From Juglans regia (Eukaryota; Streptophyta; Magnoliopsida; Fagales; Juglandaceae), in NCBI RefSeq assembly GCF_001411555.2, contig NC_049916.1, positions 8,459,889 to 8,523,888 on the forward strand: a stretch of DNA of 64,000 nt, read 5' to 3'. The notes beneath the pieces were generated by a model. That model searched no databases, was not told where the DNA came from, and worked only from the letters and a program-made list of their open reading frames with translations. Positions within the stretch are counted from its first letter, which is position 1. The number at the start of each line of letters is the position of its first letter. Made by a program: the position numbers and the translations under genes. This document shows, piece by piece, positions 1-12,281 of this stretch.

Positions 1-1070
1 ATAGTCCCCCTTATAACTCCTATACTCTCTGATTTAATCATGAGTTGGGTAAGACCCTCATCACAAATTATAAACAGGTAAGGGGATATTGGATCTCTTT
101 GCGTCAATCCTTTTGAAGGAACAATAACCTTTCTAAGTACTCCATTCACCAACACATTTTAGCTCACAGTCGAGACACATTTCATGATCAGGATCACCAT
201 TTTTTCACCAAACCCCAATCTCCTCATCATTCCCTCAAGAAAAGGCCACTCCACCCCATCATAGGCCTTTGACATATCCAGTTTAATAGTCATGCTTCCT
301 ACCCTCCCTTTCTGCTTTGTCTTCATGGTATGTAACATTTCATACGCAATCATTATATTGTCTATGATCAGCCTGTTGGGATTGAATGCACTCTAGTTTG
401 AGGAGATAATCTCAGACAACACTTTTTTGATTTTGTTAGCCAACACCTTGGTGATTAATTTATACAACAAGTTGCATAAACTAATTGGTCTAAACTCCAT
501 CACAGATTTGGGGGCCTTCACCTTTGGTATCAAAGCTATATTTGTTTGGTTAACTCCCTGCCCTATTTCATATTCTTTCATAAAATTCCAGAACAGCACT
601 GCATATTTCCTTCCCTACAATTCCCTAATGGCTTTGCTAAAACCTTGCCTCAAAACCATCTAGACTAAGGGATTTCAAAGCTAATATTTACTCAGCTTTA
701 AATTCCCTCTCCAACCCCACCATCATTCCTTTTGTTATCCTTTTTTTCAGTCGCCATTGCACACTCATTTAACTCAGTTGTAGAATGATGTGATGAACTA
801 TATATCCCAGAGAAATGGTTCCAAAAAGCCTCCTCCACCTCTCCCTCTTCTTTTACCTCCTTCCCCTCTGAGTTAACAATCTTAGTTATCACATTTTTCT
901 TCATTCTCTAGTTTGCACATGCATGGAAAAATTTTATATTTTTATCCCCTTGTTGCAGCCAATGCCTCTTTGCCCTTTGTTTCCACCATAAGTTATCTTG
1001 GTCTAACAGAATGCCCAACTCCCACTTTCAACAGAATGTGGTGCAACACTGAATCGTCAGAGACCCTATC
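1..1070 (-). pseudogene. LINE ORF2 reverse-transcriptase remnant
   Basis: The minus-strand frame pieces at about 904-698, 599-393 and 353-159 are successive parts of one ORF2 protein: the linker between endonuclease and RT, RT finger (FRPISLCNLLYKLITKVLANK), and palm start ([16 protein letters not shown], carrying the first catalytic Asp region). The FADD box would lie to the left of the window. Stops and indels make it non-functional. Confidence 0.8.
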
Positions 1071-1250
1071 TCTTCGACTTTATACATCTAATTATGTTAT
1101 CATTTTCTCTGAACAAGGATATAGAGATAATGGACATAGAAATCTCCAACAAATGTGTCAAAACGGCTGCTTGCAATATCCCATTCCTTTCAATCCACTT
1201 CTTGGAAAATAACAAGGATTCAAACTATTGGTCCATTGCCCATTGTTTTT
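1..1250 (-). mobile_element. L1-type LINE fragment, decayed, running off the left edge
   Basis: Minus-strand translation gives ordered pieces of a plant L1 ORF2. The linker before the RT (about 1070-900) reads LWWKQRAKRHWLQQGDK then KFFHA. The RT part follows, with IALIPKV, FRPISLCN, YKLITKVLANK (about 600-400) and [12 protein letters not shown] (about 280). Stops and frame changes separate the pieces. The 3' end (rest of RT, zf-RVT, poly(A)) is beyond position 1, and no endonuclease is seen, so the copy is probably 5' truncated. It is a relic with no intact coding capacity. Confidence 0.85.
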
Positions 1251-2203
1251 TTAATTGCTGTAAACACTGTAACGAGTATTTGTTCGGAGCATCTCGCCTC
1301 CTTCTCTTGTACTGCTGTTTTTAATCTAATACGAGTTCGCTTGTTAAAAAAAATAATTTATAACATTTTAATGATTTGATGTGATATGTCAAATATATTT
1401 TATAATAAAAATTCAAGATCTAACATAAGATTTTGTACGCCTAGTCTTATTAATAATTTCGATATCACTTTATAAAAATATTAAATAATATACTTTAATG
1501 GTGAAAAGCGTATTTTAAGAAAGAACAAAAAAAAAAAAAAAAAACAAAGTCTATAATTTTATTTTTTATTTTTTTATATATATCAATGACATTTCATTCA
1601 AGCAAACATTACATATGTTTATCTATCCACATAACTTGTGAAATAATATCTTGAAAGGAATTCCCAGATAAAGCACTGATAAAGAATGCAGGAGTATGAT
1701 AAAGAACTTTAGGACTTTGAACAAATTATTTACAAGCTTCAGTTATTAAAATATCAAATATGGTGCATGGCAGCCTATATTTTGATTTTTTCTAAATTAA
1801 ATTTAACAGCAATTAGTGTATTTACTCACCAACTTATGAGTAATAAAATTAATAATTCTCTTCCTAACTTTCCAAATTTTTTTAATCATTTTTTTCCCTT
1901 TTATTGATTAGGTTAATTTAGGTACATCTCCACCATATTCCTCATGATCTTTCATAGCACTCTCATAGCTTTCATTTATAATTTATTAACTTACTTATAA
2001 GAACAAAAATATATATAAAACACTTCTCCAGAAACAATTGAGCCACTTTTCTCACTCTTCCTTTTTACCTAACCCAAAAATTAGTTTGCAACAATATATA
2101 TCAACCAAAATTATAATGACTTAAAACTCAAACAAATTGGGATTCTCGGGACCAATTATGAATTTCAGAGACTTTTTTTTTTTGTTTATATGGGAATGTA
2201 ACA
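1251..2203. other. AT-rich intergenic stretch
   Basis: No supported gene. It contains homopolymer A/T runs around 1528-1580 and many short stop-rich frames. Nothing recognisable. Confidence 0.6.
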
Positions 2204-2415
2204 TTAAGGTCCTGTTTGGATAGTGAGATGAAATGAGTTGATTTAATATGAAAGTTAAAAATTGAATAAAATATTATTAGAATATTATTTTTTAATATTA
2301 TTACTGTTTTAAGATTTTAAAAAGTTGAATTGTTTATTATATTTTGTGTGAAAATTTGATAAAGTTATAATGATGAGATGAGATGAAACTATTTTTGTAT
2401 TCAAACAAGGCCTAA
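2204..2415. repeat. MITE-A copy 1
   Basis: A 0.2-kb element with terminal inverted repeats: aaggtcctgtttgga on the left and tcaaacaaggcct on the right. The subterminal regions are rich in gagatgagatga, with the core words aaaaagttgaattgtttatt and gttataatgatgaga. The same core words recur at 12090, 15419, 48397 and 60853, so this is a dispersed family. No coding capacity. Confidence 0.8.
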
Positions 2416-2930
2416 TAGTGTAATTTTTTTCAAACAGTTTATATCTTGTGGATATATCATATATTGTATAATTATGTGGAAAAATCTTGTCCTAATTTGC
2501 AAAGACAATTAGTATTTAGACAATAAAGTAGATTCGTTGTAACCTGAATGAACTACATAGGTTTATAAGTCATTGCATGTCTGTGGACAATTTCTAGAAA
2601 ATATTTTCCTTGGAATAATCTATAAGGTGGCTTGTCTATAATGAAGTGAACTCCCATGCTAAGTCAAAGCGGATAATTTTGGTAAAATTGATTTAGAAAA
2701 ATATTAAATTAAATGAGTCTTATAATATTTATTGAATATTTAAATTTATAAAGAGCCCGACTATACATCAGTCGGCACTCTCCACACACCGTGATTGTTC
2801 TTTTTTCTTTTTTTTAACTCAACATACTGAATATGTTAAGGATACAGCCAACACTAAACTGTTATAAATAATTTTTCATTTATAAAAGAAATCTGTATGT
2901 AAGAAGAAAAATAAATGATATAGGACTTAT

Positions 2931-2976
<46 letters not shown>

Positions 2977-4485
2977 CTCTTTACTTTGGATTATATAATC
3001 AATAAAAATTACTAATCCATGGTAATTTGGTGTTATCGATTTGTGTAAGCGGTTTTTAGAGAGCTCACACAATATTGCGAGATTGTCCTTCAAATATATT
3101 ATATTTCTTTTATTTTTCTCAAATTACATGTTACGCATGTTTGGTTTCATTTTTTTTTCAATTTTTTCTTTTAAGTTTTTTTTTTAACTTGAATTCAAAC
3201 ACTTTTTAAATTATAAAAATTATACTTTTGGGAAAAAAAAAACATTATGTAATCATTTTTATAGATTTTTGCAATAAAATTAAGATCTAAAACAACTTTG
3301 AACAAAACCTAAAGAATCTTATACAAACAACCAACTTTTCAAACCTCCATACATACTTTTATAAATCTTAATACAAAGTATATATCAAAATAATTTGAGT
3401 TGTGATATACGTACTTACAATTTTATTTACAAAACTTATTTTATCAATTTTTTTTTAAATTAAAATTTTGAATTTTAAATTTTATAATTTTTGACATATC
3501 AATAACTGACATGTCAGTATGTATTTTTTTATGAGTAAAAATTGTAAATACAAATATCATTTTCCAAATAATTTTATCAAAATAATCTCCAACATTTCTA
3601 CCCATTTCATGATAAAATTTTGATGTAGTTTGTCAGATTGTAAAATTAATTTTATTGTAAAGTAGATATAACAGATCATATGAAATTACGTCAATTTATA
3701 AGATTATTTTTATGTAATCACTTTATAACTATAACACTATTCAAAGAAAAGAAAAATACGTCTCAAAGATTTTTCTTTTTTAAATATTTAAAAAAAAAAG
3801 AAAAAAAAAGCCTTCTCAAAAGTGTTAAGACTTTTTCTTCACTCTTTTTGGCGGTGCATGCCTTTCCTGTCGCTTGTCATATAATCGTATCGTGTAGACT
3901 TAGTGGATACAAATGTAGTTGAAGTGTGGAATGATTACTACCGTTTAAAGGAAGGAATGGCATTCACCCACCCATGCACGAATGTGAGATGTCATACGGC
4001 GGCCACCTAATTCAAATTTTCTGTTTTTTTCACAATAAAAATTCTAAAAGGGAAAGAGGCACGATATATGAAACTCAATCATACTTATAAATGTCATCTA
4101 GACATAATATAAATTAAATAAAGTCTTTTTATTGATATATTAAACATATATATCACTGATATGATACACTTTTTATGAATATAAATAGATATCATAATAT
4201 GTTTTGTGGTTAAGAGGTGCTACTTACATAAAAATATCTCATAAAAATAAATTTACAAATTGACATGATTTTATATGATACATTAGATCTATTTTATAAT
4301 AAAATTAGTTTTATAATTTAACGTACTATATCAAACTATATCAGATTGTATATTTATTTTTATAAAATCTCTTTATAATTAAAGTATTTCTCAATCTCAA
4401 ATAGCATAACTAATATAAATGTACGTATTAATAGCAATTAATACATTACATTAGATCTGCCAGTTTTCATCAAAATTTTGAATAA
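2416..4485. other. AT-rich intergenic stretch
   Basis: No supported gene. Only homopolymer tracts and the dinucleotide repeat at 2931-2972 stand out. The few short open frames have low-complexity translations. Confidence 0.6.
2931..2972. repeat. Compound (TG)5(TA)16 microsatellite
   Basis: Five TG units (2931-2940) are followed by sixteen TA units (2941-2972). This is a simple sequence repeat, likely length-polymorphic. Confidence 0.95.
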
Positions 4486-4788
4486 GATCTAGTTTGGATA
4501 GCAAGAGTCTCACCTATCATTTCATCTTATTTTAATATCTAAACATTACAAATAAAAATATTTTTCAATTTTAAATTTTTTCATCTAATCATCACAACTT
4601 TCTCAAATTTTAAAACAAAATATAAAAAACAATTGGACTTTTTCAAATCTCAAAACAAAAAATTATATTCTAAAAATATTTTAATTTTATAATATTTTTA
4701 TTCAACTTTTTATTTCTCATTTTCTAAAATCTTATAAAATATCTCAACTCAAATAATTTTACTACTATTTACAAATAATTTCACTATT
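4486..4788. repeat. Divergent MITE-A-like copy
   Basis: It begins with ctagtttggatagcaagag and carries the MITE-A words tctaatcatcacaactttc, tatttttattcaactttt and atctcaactcaaat, in the opposite orientation to copy 1. The right terminal repeat is missing where MITE-B copy 1 begins at 4789, so this copy looks truncated. Confidence 0.6.
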
Positions 4789-5013
4789 ATAGGATAATGA
4801 TATGCTTACTACTCTCTTACCATCCTTTTATTACTCTGTTGTATATTTGAAATTTTTATTTTTTTATTATTATATTAAAGTATTTTTTTAACATCGTTAA
4901 TCATTAAAAAAATTAAAAAAATATACAACTTTATTAATAGTCACTTTCTTAACCATTAAATAAAATATATAAATAATAAATAATATAAAATAATAAGCCT
5001 ATTATTATCCTAT
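4789..5013. repeat. MITE-B copy 1
   Basis: A 225-bp AT-rich element with a near-perfect terminal inverted repeat: ataggataatgat at the left and attattatcctat at the right. The interior contains ctactctcttaccatc, ttaacatcgttaatcatta and a mirrored attaaataaaat segment. Similar copies lie at 5868 and 6152. Confidence 0.75.
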
Positions 5014-5867
5014 TTATAAATCATCATTTTTCATTTCAAAATTCAACCTTCACCTTCACCTCCGCAATATATATATATATATAATAATAATGAAACTCAC
5101 CTAGAATTCAAGGTGGATGAATGATAAACAAAGACAAACAAGTACACAACGTGTGGAGTCGTCCGAATTAATTACCAGCCAACAATCTAGCCACGTATTG
5201 AATGTACGCCTGCCCAACACATTATCAAGCCTTTCTTTATGACTCTTTCTTCAAAGTGATCAGGTTTGGGATCCCAACCCCACTATCTTTTTGGAAAATC
5301 ATTAACTACTTAATTAAATGATAATGATTTTATGTATTTAGAAGAGTATTTCAATTTATTAGTTGTAAGTGGTTGAGACCCACCAGCTCGTACGTGCCGG
5401 TGCCATTTTGATTTTCGGATTAACTAGCTGCCATGTGATCATGCTAGCTAATGTTTTCAACATCTGCATGCTTTGTCATGTCCAGCATGCGCCATGTGAT
5501 GCAACTTCTATTTTGAATGCAAAAGAGCTCTTTCCTTGTTTTACATTTCAAAATTTGAAGAGTTATTCTATTATGTGAAAATTATGCGTAAATTAATCAT
5601 ATAATTCACATTATTTAAATAATAAGATGTAATTTATAAAATTTAAATTTAAAAAATTATTTTTCAAATTAAATTATGTCATGAGTCATCCGATTTGGAG
5701 AGAAATACATGATATTATATATTTATATGGAATTTACATTTCTGAACCTGTATGTGGATAACATTTTTACTGTAGAACTTAAATGTCTCTCCTATTTTTT
5801 AAATAGAAACGAATATAAGTTTAATACAACTAGTATTAAAAAAATAATAGTTTTTTTAATTACTTAG
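5014..5867. other. Intergenic, no gene seen
   Basis: A short (TA)n run lies near 5068-5082. The small open frame at 5369-5578 has no recognisable domain and no neighbouring coding signal, so I do not call it a gene. Confidence 0.55.
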
Positions 5868-6121
5868 AGTAGTGATAGAGTTACTATTCTCTTACTATCC
5901 ATTTACTATTTATAGTGTATTTGAAGCTTTTTTATTTTTTTATTATTTTCTTTTAAGTATTTTTGTAACATCTTTAATCATTAAGAAAAAATTAAAAAAT
6001 TAAAAAATAATTTACTAATAGTCAATTCTTTAATCATTAAGTAAAATAAAAAATTAAAAAAATCAAATATAAAAAAAGTAATAAATGAGTAGCAGGAGAG
6101 TAGGAACCCTATCATCATCCT
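5868..6121. repeat. MITE-B copy 2
   Basis: It starts gtagtgatagagttactattctc and ends aggaaccctatcatcatcc, an imperfect inverted terminal pair. The interior words ttaatcattaagaaaaa and tcaattctttaatcattaa match copy 1 and copy 3. No coding capacity. Confidence 0.7.
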
Positions 6122-6151
6122 TTGTGTGAGTATAGTAAGGGGAATTTATTA

Positions 6152-6398
6152 AGGATTGTGGTAGGGTTACTACTCTCTTACTATTTATTTATTATTTATA
6201 ATATATTTGAAATTTTTTATTATTTTTATTATTTTTTAAGTATTTTTTTAACATTCTTAATTATTAAGAAAAAATTAAAAAAATATATACAATTTTATTA
6301 ATAACTATTTTCTTAATTATTAAATAAAACTAAAAAATAAAAAAAATAAAAAGAATAATAAATAAATAGTAAAAAGTTAGTAATCTTATCACATTGAT
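6152..6398. repeat. MITE-B copy 3
   Basis: It starts aggattgtggtagggttac and ends agtaatcttatcacattgatg. The interior is collinear with MITE-B copy 2, which ends only about 30 bp to the left. Three copies fall within 1.6 kb. Confidence 0.7.
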
Positions 6399-6789
6399 GC
6401 AATATTAAATGTTTATAAAAGAGCGACACGAAATCTCTTTATTTTCATAATTAAATTATCTAATCCGATTAAACAAGTAGATCTCTATTTAAAATGGGTA
6501 ATGCCAATCTTTCCAAAAAAAACTTCATCTACATGAATTGATTCTAAGAATGCACTTCATATGCTTCTTTGTATTTGCCACAAGTGATGGCCATAGGTAA
6601 TGAGTAATGATGCGATGTTTATGCACGTTCTAGTAGATAAATATCCACTCCAAAAACATAAATTATTTTTAACGAAAGTGAAAAGGGACTTGATTGAATC
6701 ACACACACGTACATTACATGCTTTCAAACTTATTGTACTGAATGTAGTATCTTCTTTCGCCGTTTCAAGGATGAGGTAGTTCACGAACG
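6399..6789. other. Intergenic, no gene seen
   Basis: Nothing coding is supported here. It does not resemble the candidate LTR at 12282-12700, so the gypsy element to its right has no recognisable 3' LTR. Confidence 0.5.
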
Positions 6790-6799
6790 GTAGTGTCTT

Positions 6800-7700
6800 T
6801 GAGATGATATGCTTCCGGGAAATATCTAGCTACCACGACGTATGACCTTTTCCATCAGAGTCCCAACTTTCCCTCCTCTGCCTTAGTTACTTTGGTTTCT
6901 TTTAGAACCAAGCCCCCCACTTTAAAGGACCTCGGTCTTACTCTTTTATTGAAATAATGTTTCGTCTTCCTTTTGTGGGCTGCCACTCTTATTTCGACGT
7001 CTGTCATCACTTCTTCCAACAGGTCCATATTCTCTTCCAACTTGTTATTTGCTTCGACCTCAAAGCTTTCCCTTCGGCGATTGGGCAATCCCACCTATAC
7101 TAGTATCATTACTTCACTCCCGTATGCTAAGGCAAACAGTGTTTCGCCTGTCGAAGTTTTTACTGTAGTCCTGTATGCCCACAAAATTCCAGGAATCTCA
7201 TTCGCCCATGCCCCTTTTCTCTCGTTTATTTTCTTCTTCAAAAGTCCAACAATGGTCTTGTTGGTTACTTCAACTGCCAATTTGCTTGTGGATGTCGGGA
7301 GGAGTACTTGACCTTGATCCCAACTTCGGAACACCATTTACGATAATGATCTAAGTCAAACTATTTACCGTTGTCTGAGATAATGCTTTGTGGCACCTTG
7401 AACCTACATACTACATTCTTCCATAAAAACCTCGTCACGTTTTGGGCGGTCACTGTCGACATCGTCTCAGCTTCTACCCACTTGGTAAAGTAATCGACGA
7501 TGACAATGATGAATCTGGTTCCCCTTTTGCTTGGGGGTATAGGGCCGACTAGGTCTATACCCCATTGAGTGAATGACCAAGGGGAGGTTATCGATCTAAG
7601 TTCTTTGGGAGGAGTGTTCGGGACTGGCGCATGCAGTTGACATTAAATGCATCTTTTTACAAACTTTTTTGCATCTCTTAGGGCGTTTGGCCAATACGGT
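6800..7700 (-). pseudogene. Gypsy integrase remnant
   Basis: Minus-strand reading shows the integrase core: WSFTQWGIDLVGPIPPSKRG with the first catalytic Asp, FIIVIVDYFTKWVEAE, then IISDNGK with the second Asp. Further on are broken pieces corresponding to the family's ANGQAE/NK region and to ELPGVLWAYRTT (here EIPGILWAYRTTVKTSTGET at about 7200), then the C-terminal KVGGLVLKE segment near 6900. Indels split it into at least three frames. No chromodomain is visible after it. Confidence 0.8.
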
Positions 7701-8262
7701 ATGCCCTCATGATTTTTGTGGCAAGGGATCTCCCTCCTGAATGGTTTCCATATACTCCTTCATGCACCTCTTTCATGACGTATTCAGTCTTTTCTCTCGA
7801 TATGCACCTTAATAATGGGGCTGAAAAACCTCACTTGTATAACCTCCCGTATACTATGGTGAATCGAACCGCCCTGTTTTTGACTTTCCTTGCTTCCTCA
7901 TGGGAGGTAGGGAGGTCTTCTATTCGTAGGTGTTTGATTATGTTATCCACCCACTCTAGCGTGCTACCTCCTATCTCCAACACTTCATTTCCTACGATCA
8001 GCATGTCAACAGCATGCATAGTGACCTCTCATGGTAAAGTTTCATTTTGCTTCACCGAGGCTACTCATGCTAATTAGCAGGCTTTCCAGTTATCAACTTG
8101 AGGGATTCGCTCGATTCGAAAGGATTGAAGGTGACTGCACCCTTCTTGGACTTGATGGAGGTACTTGATTAGTTTTGGTCATTTCACCAAATACTCTCCT
8201 GTGATTTGGCCGATCACGACTTCCGAATCAGTTGTCATCTTGATTTCCTTCCCGCCTGAGGT

Positions 8263-8490
8263 CTACACTACGACCAACCCCACGAGCAATGCTTCGTATT
8301 TAGCCTCATTATTTGTTACCTTGAAATTTAGCCGTATTGCACGATTCAACTCGGTCCTATCATTTGTCACTATGTGCACGCCCACGCCATCTCCTGTTCT
8401 GCAAGATGACCCGTCAACATACACCTGCCACAATGTTTTCTTTGGAGTCTTGGGCATCTGTTCTTGAAAATTTGCGAATTCTGCAACCAA
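8263..8490 (-). pseudogene. Second (Tat-type) RNase H of the gypsy element
   Basis: It contains WQVYVDGSSCRTGDGVGVHI and NNEAKYEALLVGL, the RVT_3-type RNase H signature. The DG after YV and the E in NNEAKYEA are the family's metal-binding region. It lies directly downstream of the RT-linked RNase H and upstream of integrase, where Tat elements carry an additional RNase H. Confidence 0.75.
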
Positions 8491-8502
8491 GTCAGGTAGG
8501 AC

Positions 8503-8892
8503 TCATCCTTGGACGGCGATTTTGGGAACATAACTGATGTCGTATTCACTCAGTTCGATGGACCACTTAACCAACCAGCCCGAGGTGTGGGGCCTTTGCA
8601 GCACTTTCTGTAAGGGCGATGAGGTAAAGACTTTTATCGAGTGAGCCTGAAAATAGGGTGGCAAATGTCGTGCAGCCGTCACCACGACGAAAGCAATTAA
8701 CTTTATCTTCGGATATCTTATCTTAGCTCCTTTTAAGGCTTGGCTTACATAGTTCACAGGTTTCTGCTCCTTCCCTTCTTCCCTTACCAACGCGGTAGAT
8801 ACGACATCTAGGGTTGTGGCTAAGTACAACGACAACGGTTCTCCTTGCTTAGTCTGGCTAAGCAGCAGTGGGTGCGCCAAGTATTCCTTGAG
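8503..8892 (-). pseudogene. Gypsy RT-linked RNase H-like domain remnant
   Basis: The translation contains LYLATTLDVVSTALVREE, KPVNYVSQALKGAKIRYPKI and FTSSPLQKVLQRPHTSGWLV, then WSIELSEYDISYVP. This matches the RNase H-like region after gypsy RT. The usual Asp of LYLAVS/SD is preserved only loosely. It is open for 125 codons but separated from RT by a stop. Confidence 0.75.
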
Positions 8893-9760
8893 TTATGCAA
8901 ACGCTTCCTCGCATTTAGAGTCCCAGCTTCGTGCTTTTTTAAAGACTTGGAAGAAAGGGAGACACCTATCGAGACACCTAGCTGTCAATCTGGACACGAA
9001 CCTGTTGAGTGCCACTATTTTTCCCGCCAACTTTTGAACTTCTTTTATGTTTGTGGGCAACTTCATCTCAATGACTGCCCTTAATTTATCAGGATTTTCC
9101 TCGATGCTTCTTTTTGAGACCATGAACCCCAAAAACTTGCCTGATTGTATTCCGAATGTCACTTAGTTGGGTTAAGTTTCATCTTGTATTGGTGCAGCAC
9201 ACCAAAGGCTTCTCTTAGATCCTCCAGATGTTGTCTGAACTCCATGCTCTTCACCAGTAGATCATCCACTTATACTTCCATGTTTCGGCCCATTTGTTGT
9301 TTGAGCATCTTGTTTACCAATCTTTGGTGCGTCGCCCCCGCATCTTTCAAGCCGGAATGCATGACCTGGTAACAGTATAATCCCCGATCAGTTATGAAAG
9401 CCGTCTTTTCTTGGTCAACATAACTCATCTGGATTTGATTATATCCTGAGTAGGTGTCTATAAAACTCAACACCTTGTGTCCCGCTATGGTGTCGACTAT
9501 CAAGTCTATGTGGAAGAGGAAAACTATCCTTTAGAAAGGCCTTGTTAAGATCCGTGAAGTCCATGCACATCTGTCATTTCTCGTTGGATTTTTTCACCAA
9601 CACTACATTTGACAACCACTCGGGGTATTGAATTTCTCTAATGAATCCAACTGCTAGTAACCGATCTACCTATTTTGCAATTGCTTTGTACTTCTCAAAA
9701 CTAAAACTCATTTTCTTCTATCTGATTGCTTGAGCGCCAGGACTGACATTCAGTTTGTGT
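8893..9760 (-). pseudogene. Gypsy reverse-transcriptase remnant
   Basis: Pieces in order on the minus strand: KFEKYKAIAK, VGFIREIQYPEWLSNVVLV, MCMDFTDLNKA, then VLSFIDTYSGYNQIQM with the palm Asp, DQEKTAFITDRGLYCYQVM and GATHQRLVNKMLKQQMGRN. The YVDD-like box falls near 9265, where the frame is broken (YVDDLL is still readable with one changed codon). The thumb region follows: KFLGFMVSKRSIEENPDKL and KEVQKLAGKIVALNRFVSR. Several stops. Confidence 0.8.
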
Positions 9761-10212
9761 TCTATCACCTCTACATCGATTCCCAGCATGTTTTTATGAC
9801 TCCATGCAAAGCATCTTTGTACTCGAGGAGGAGTTGTTTCAGTAGCCGCCTTTCATTACTCGTCATTCTGGTTCCAATCTGCACTCAGTTTTCTGGTTGG
9901 GCTTAATCAACGTTGATAAGCTCCAAGGGTTCGTCTGCCTCGCCTTATCTCAAGGTGTCTTCGTCTCTCGTTTATGCTTCTGTCATAAAAATTTCAGGTG
10001 GTAGTGGGAGGGTTGCTACAACGTCATCCCGTGTCTTGAACACTTCCACTTCTCATTCCCCTTGCTTGAGCTCTTGGACGTAGCATTCTCGGGCAAGCAC
10101 CTGTTCACCATGTATCTCACCAATCACCGTTCTCATGGGAAAATTCATTTTCAGATGGTAGGAGGAGGTGATTGCCCTCAAAGCATTCAATGTAGGTCGG
10201 CCAATGATAGCG

Positions 10213-10610
10213 TTATACGCCGATCAAGTTCTTACTATCAGGAATTCTATCATGGTAGTGGCATGGTGGGGATCTGTCCCTACCGACACTGGTAACGTGA
10301 TAGATCCTATGGGTTGTACTGCTTCCCCTGTAAACCCTTTCAAAATAGTCTGCACCAGGAGCAACTGGTCTACATTGATTCACATTCTTGTGAATGTGTC
10401 CCAAAATAGGACGTTCGCGGAACTCCCATTGTCGATCAATATTCTCCGTGTGGTGTAATTTACTACCAGCGTTGTTACTGCTAATGCATCATCATGCGGG
10501 TAGACTACTCCTTGATAATCATCATCATCAAAAGAGATCGTGGGTGAACTTGCACTTGAGGTTGCTTGGAAGGTCTCCCTATGCTGTATACTTCCTTGTA
10601 TCTGGCCCAC
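10213..10610 (-). pseudogene. Gypsy aspartic protease remnant
   Basis: The translation gives ISFDDDDYQGVVYPHDDALA, then RRILIDNGSSANVLFWDTF. This is the protease active-site region, where the family normally has D-[ST]-G; here it reads D-N-G. It lies between the knuckle segment and RT, as expected. The frame breaks on both sides. Confidence 0.7.
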
Positions 10611-10867
10611 CTAGCATATGCTTTCCTCCCGAAAAATGTGGGGCCACCTTTGGCATATCCTCCAGCAATTGTCCGTATCTCACCCACGGGTGGGTTCCTT
10701 CGATTTTCGTCTTGCCTAGGGTGCCGCTCTTAAAATTCTTGTGACCTTCTTTCTCTTCTTGGCAAGCCTTTTCTTCTTGGGCTTTCGCTCCGTTGGCGTT
10801 TGTGCTCCTACCTTCTGTCACCTAAACGTTGAGGGGGAGTAGCATTCCCGGCAACAATGCGTTCTAG

Positions 10868-11116
10868 CTAGCCGTTTCCCCTTATCTCCTTAATCTTTTG
10901 CTTCAGTGTATAACAATCTTTAGTTCTGTGGCCACTCATATTATGGTAGGTGCAGTACTTTTGGGTGTCACCCATGCCCTTGTTCCACGCCACGTTTGGC
11001 CTCTTTGACTTTGTCTTGCATGTGCACACTAGAGTAATGCACATGACTGCTTGTGTAGGCGTCTCGCCTTCCTTCGTGTGGGTTTCTCTTCGATCTCGAT
11101 CCTCCATCTCACTCAT
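10868..11116 (-). pseudogene. Gypsy gag C-terminus with zinc-knuckle-like motif
   Basis: The segment KYCTYHNMSGHRTKDCYTLK has the C-x2-H-x4-H-x4-C spacing typical of the gypsy gag/protease linker in plants. It overlaps the end of the gag frame in a different frame, so a frameshift separates the two. Confidence 0.65.
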
Positions 11117-12068
11117 TTTTTGAATTCCCTTTAGGCACTTGCTCTTCCCTCTTCTCTAGTCTGGCTATCAAGGCGATCAGTGTATCTTCAACGTTGATAA
11201 AATCATCTACCCTGTCCATAAATTCTTGTAAGGTGGAAGGGGTCATCCTCGCCAATTCGGCCCTAAAGGAACTTCTTGGCCAAATTCCCCCGAGCAGAGC
11301 AACCAACATAATTTTTTCATCTTGATCGTCGGCTGTCATTGTCTCCCTATTGAACAGTGCCATATACGACTTCAGGCTCTCCTCTTCCCTCTGCTTCACA
11401 ATTAGTAGGTATGTTGTTGGCCTTCTCCGCCTCCTGCTAGCCATGAGCTGGGTTAAAAACTGTCTGCCCAATTCTTCAAAGCTATCAATGGATCCCGACT
11501 GCAATGCTTCGAACCACCCTTGGGCCATTCCCTTCAAAGTTAAAGGAAATGCCTTACATGCGATTTCTCAGGGAAATCTGTGGAGTATCATGTGAGCTTT
11601 GAAGGTTTCCAAGTGCTCCACTAGATCTTTAGATTCGTCGTACATGTCTACTGCCATGATTTCTGCGATGTACGCCATATTAGTTCTGGTTAGCAATTGA
11701 TCCACTGAAAAAGCCGTCCCTAATTTTTTGGCCATCTCTTTGTATTTGTTCATCAAACTGCGCAGGTCATGGTGCAATTTTCTCGTTTCCTCATTTTCTT
11801 AAGGAGGTTGGCCATCTCCAGCGCTATGTGCTTCCATCTCGACCCGGTCGGCTTGGCTGGGTGTTGTGTCCTCCCTCGATGGCCTATTTTTCTCCTTGAG
11901 GGTCACGTTCTCCTTCCGTAGTGAGTCTAACTTGACAATGAGTTTTTTTACTATTCCCTCCATTTCCGCGAGCCTTCCCTCCATGTTTCGCGATGTCACT
12001 TCCTGGTCTCTGGTTACTTGAGATCGAGTAGTAGTGGGCATGTGAAAAGCACACTGGTTGTAGAACAA
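11109..12068 (-). pseudogene. Gypsy gag remnant
   Basis: The N-terminal part (12036-11799) starts MPTTTRSQVTRDQEV and has a coiled-coil-like run of Lys/Glu/Leu. A stop and a frame change follow. The retrotransposon gag core then reads KDLVEHLETFKAHMILH (about 11620) and continues as MKGMAQGWFEALQSGSIDSF, FGRQF-like ELGRQFLTQL, and REEESLKSYMALFNRETM (11537-11109). This is the capsid-like domain of plant gypsy elements. Three frames are needed to read it, so it is dead. Confidence 0.75.
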
Positions 12069-12089
12069 ATAGAAATCCCACAGACGACA

Positions 12090-12281
12090 CTAAGGGCAGG
12101 TTTGGAGGGTGAGGTGAGAATTTTGTGTTTTGTTTTAGTGTTTAAAATATTATATTTTAGTATTATTATTGTATTGGAATTTGAAAAAGTTGAATTGTTT
12201 ATTATATTTTGTATGTGGATTTGAAAAATGTGTAATGATGAGATGAGAATTTTGTATCTCATCGCACAAACCTGCCCTAAC
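12090..12281. repeat. MITE-A copy 3
   Basis: A 192-bp element with perfect 11-bp terminal inverted repeats (agggcaggttt and aaacctgccct). The interior is collinear with copy 1 (tttgaaaaagttgaattgtt and taatgatgagatgagaat). It sits just upstream of gypsy gag. Confidence 0.85.

Noticed and set aside
3680..3922. 80-codon plus-strand open frame in the left intergenic region
   Set aside because: The translation is dominated by Lys/Phe from A/T runs; no domain or neighbouring gene structure.
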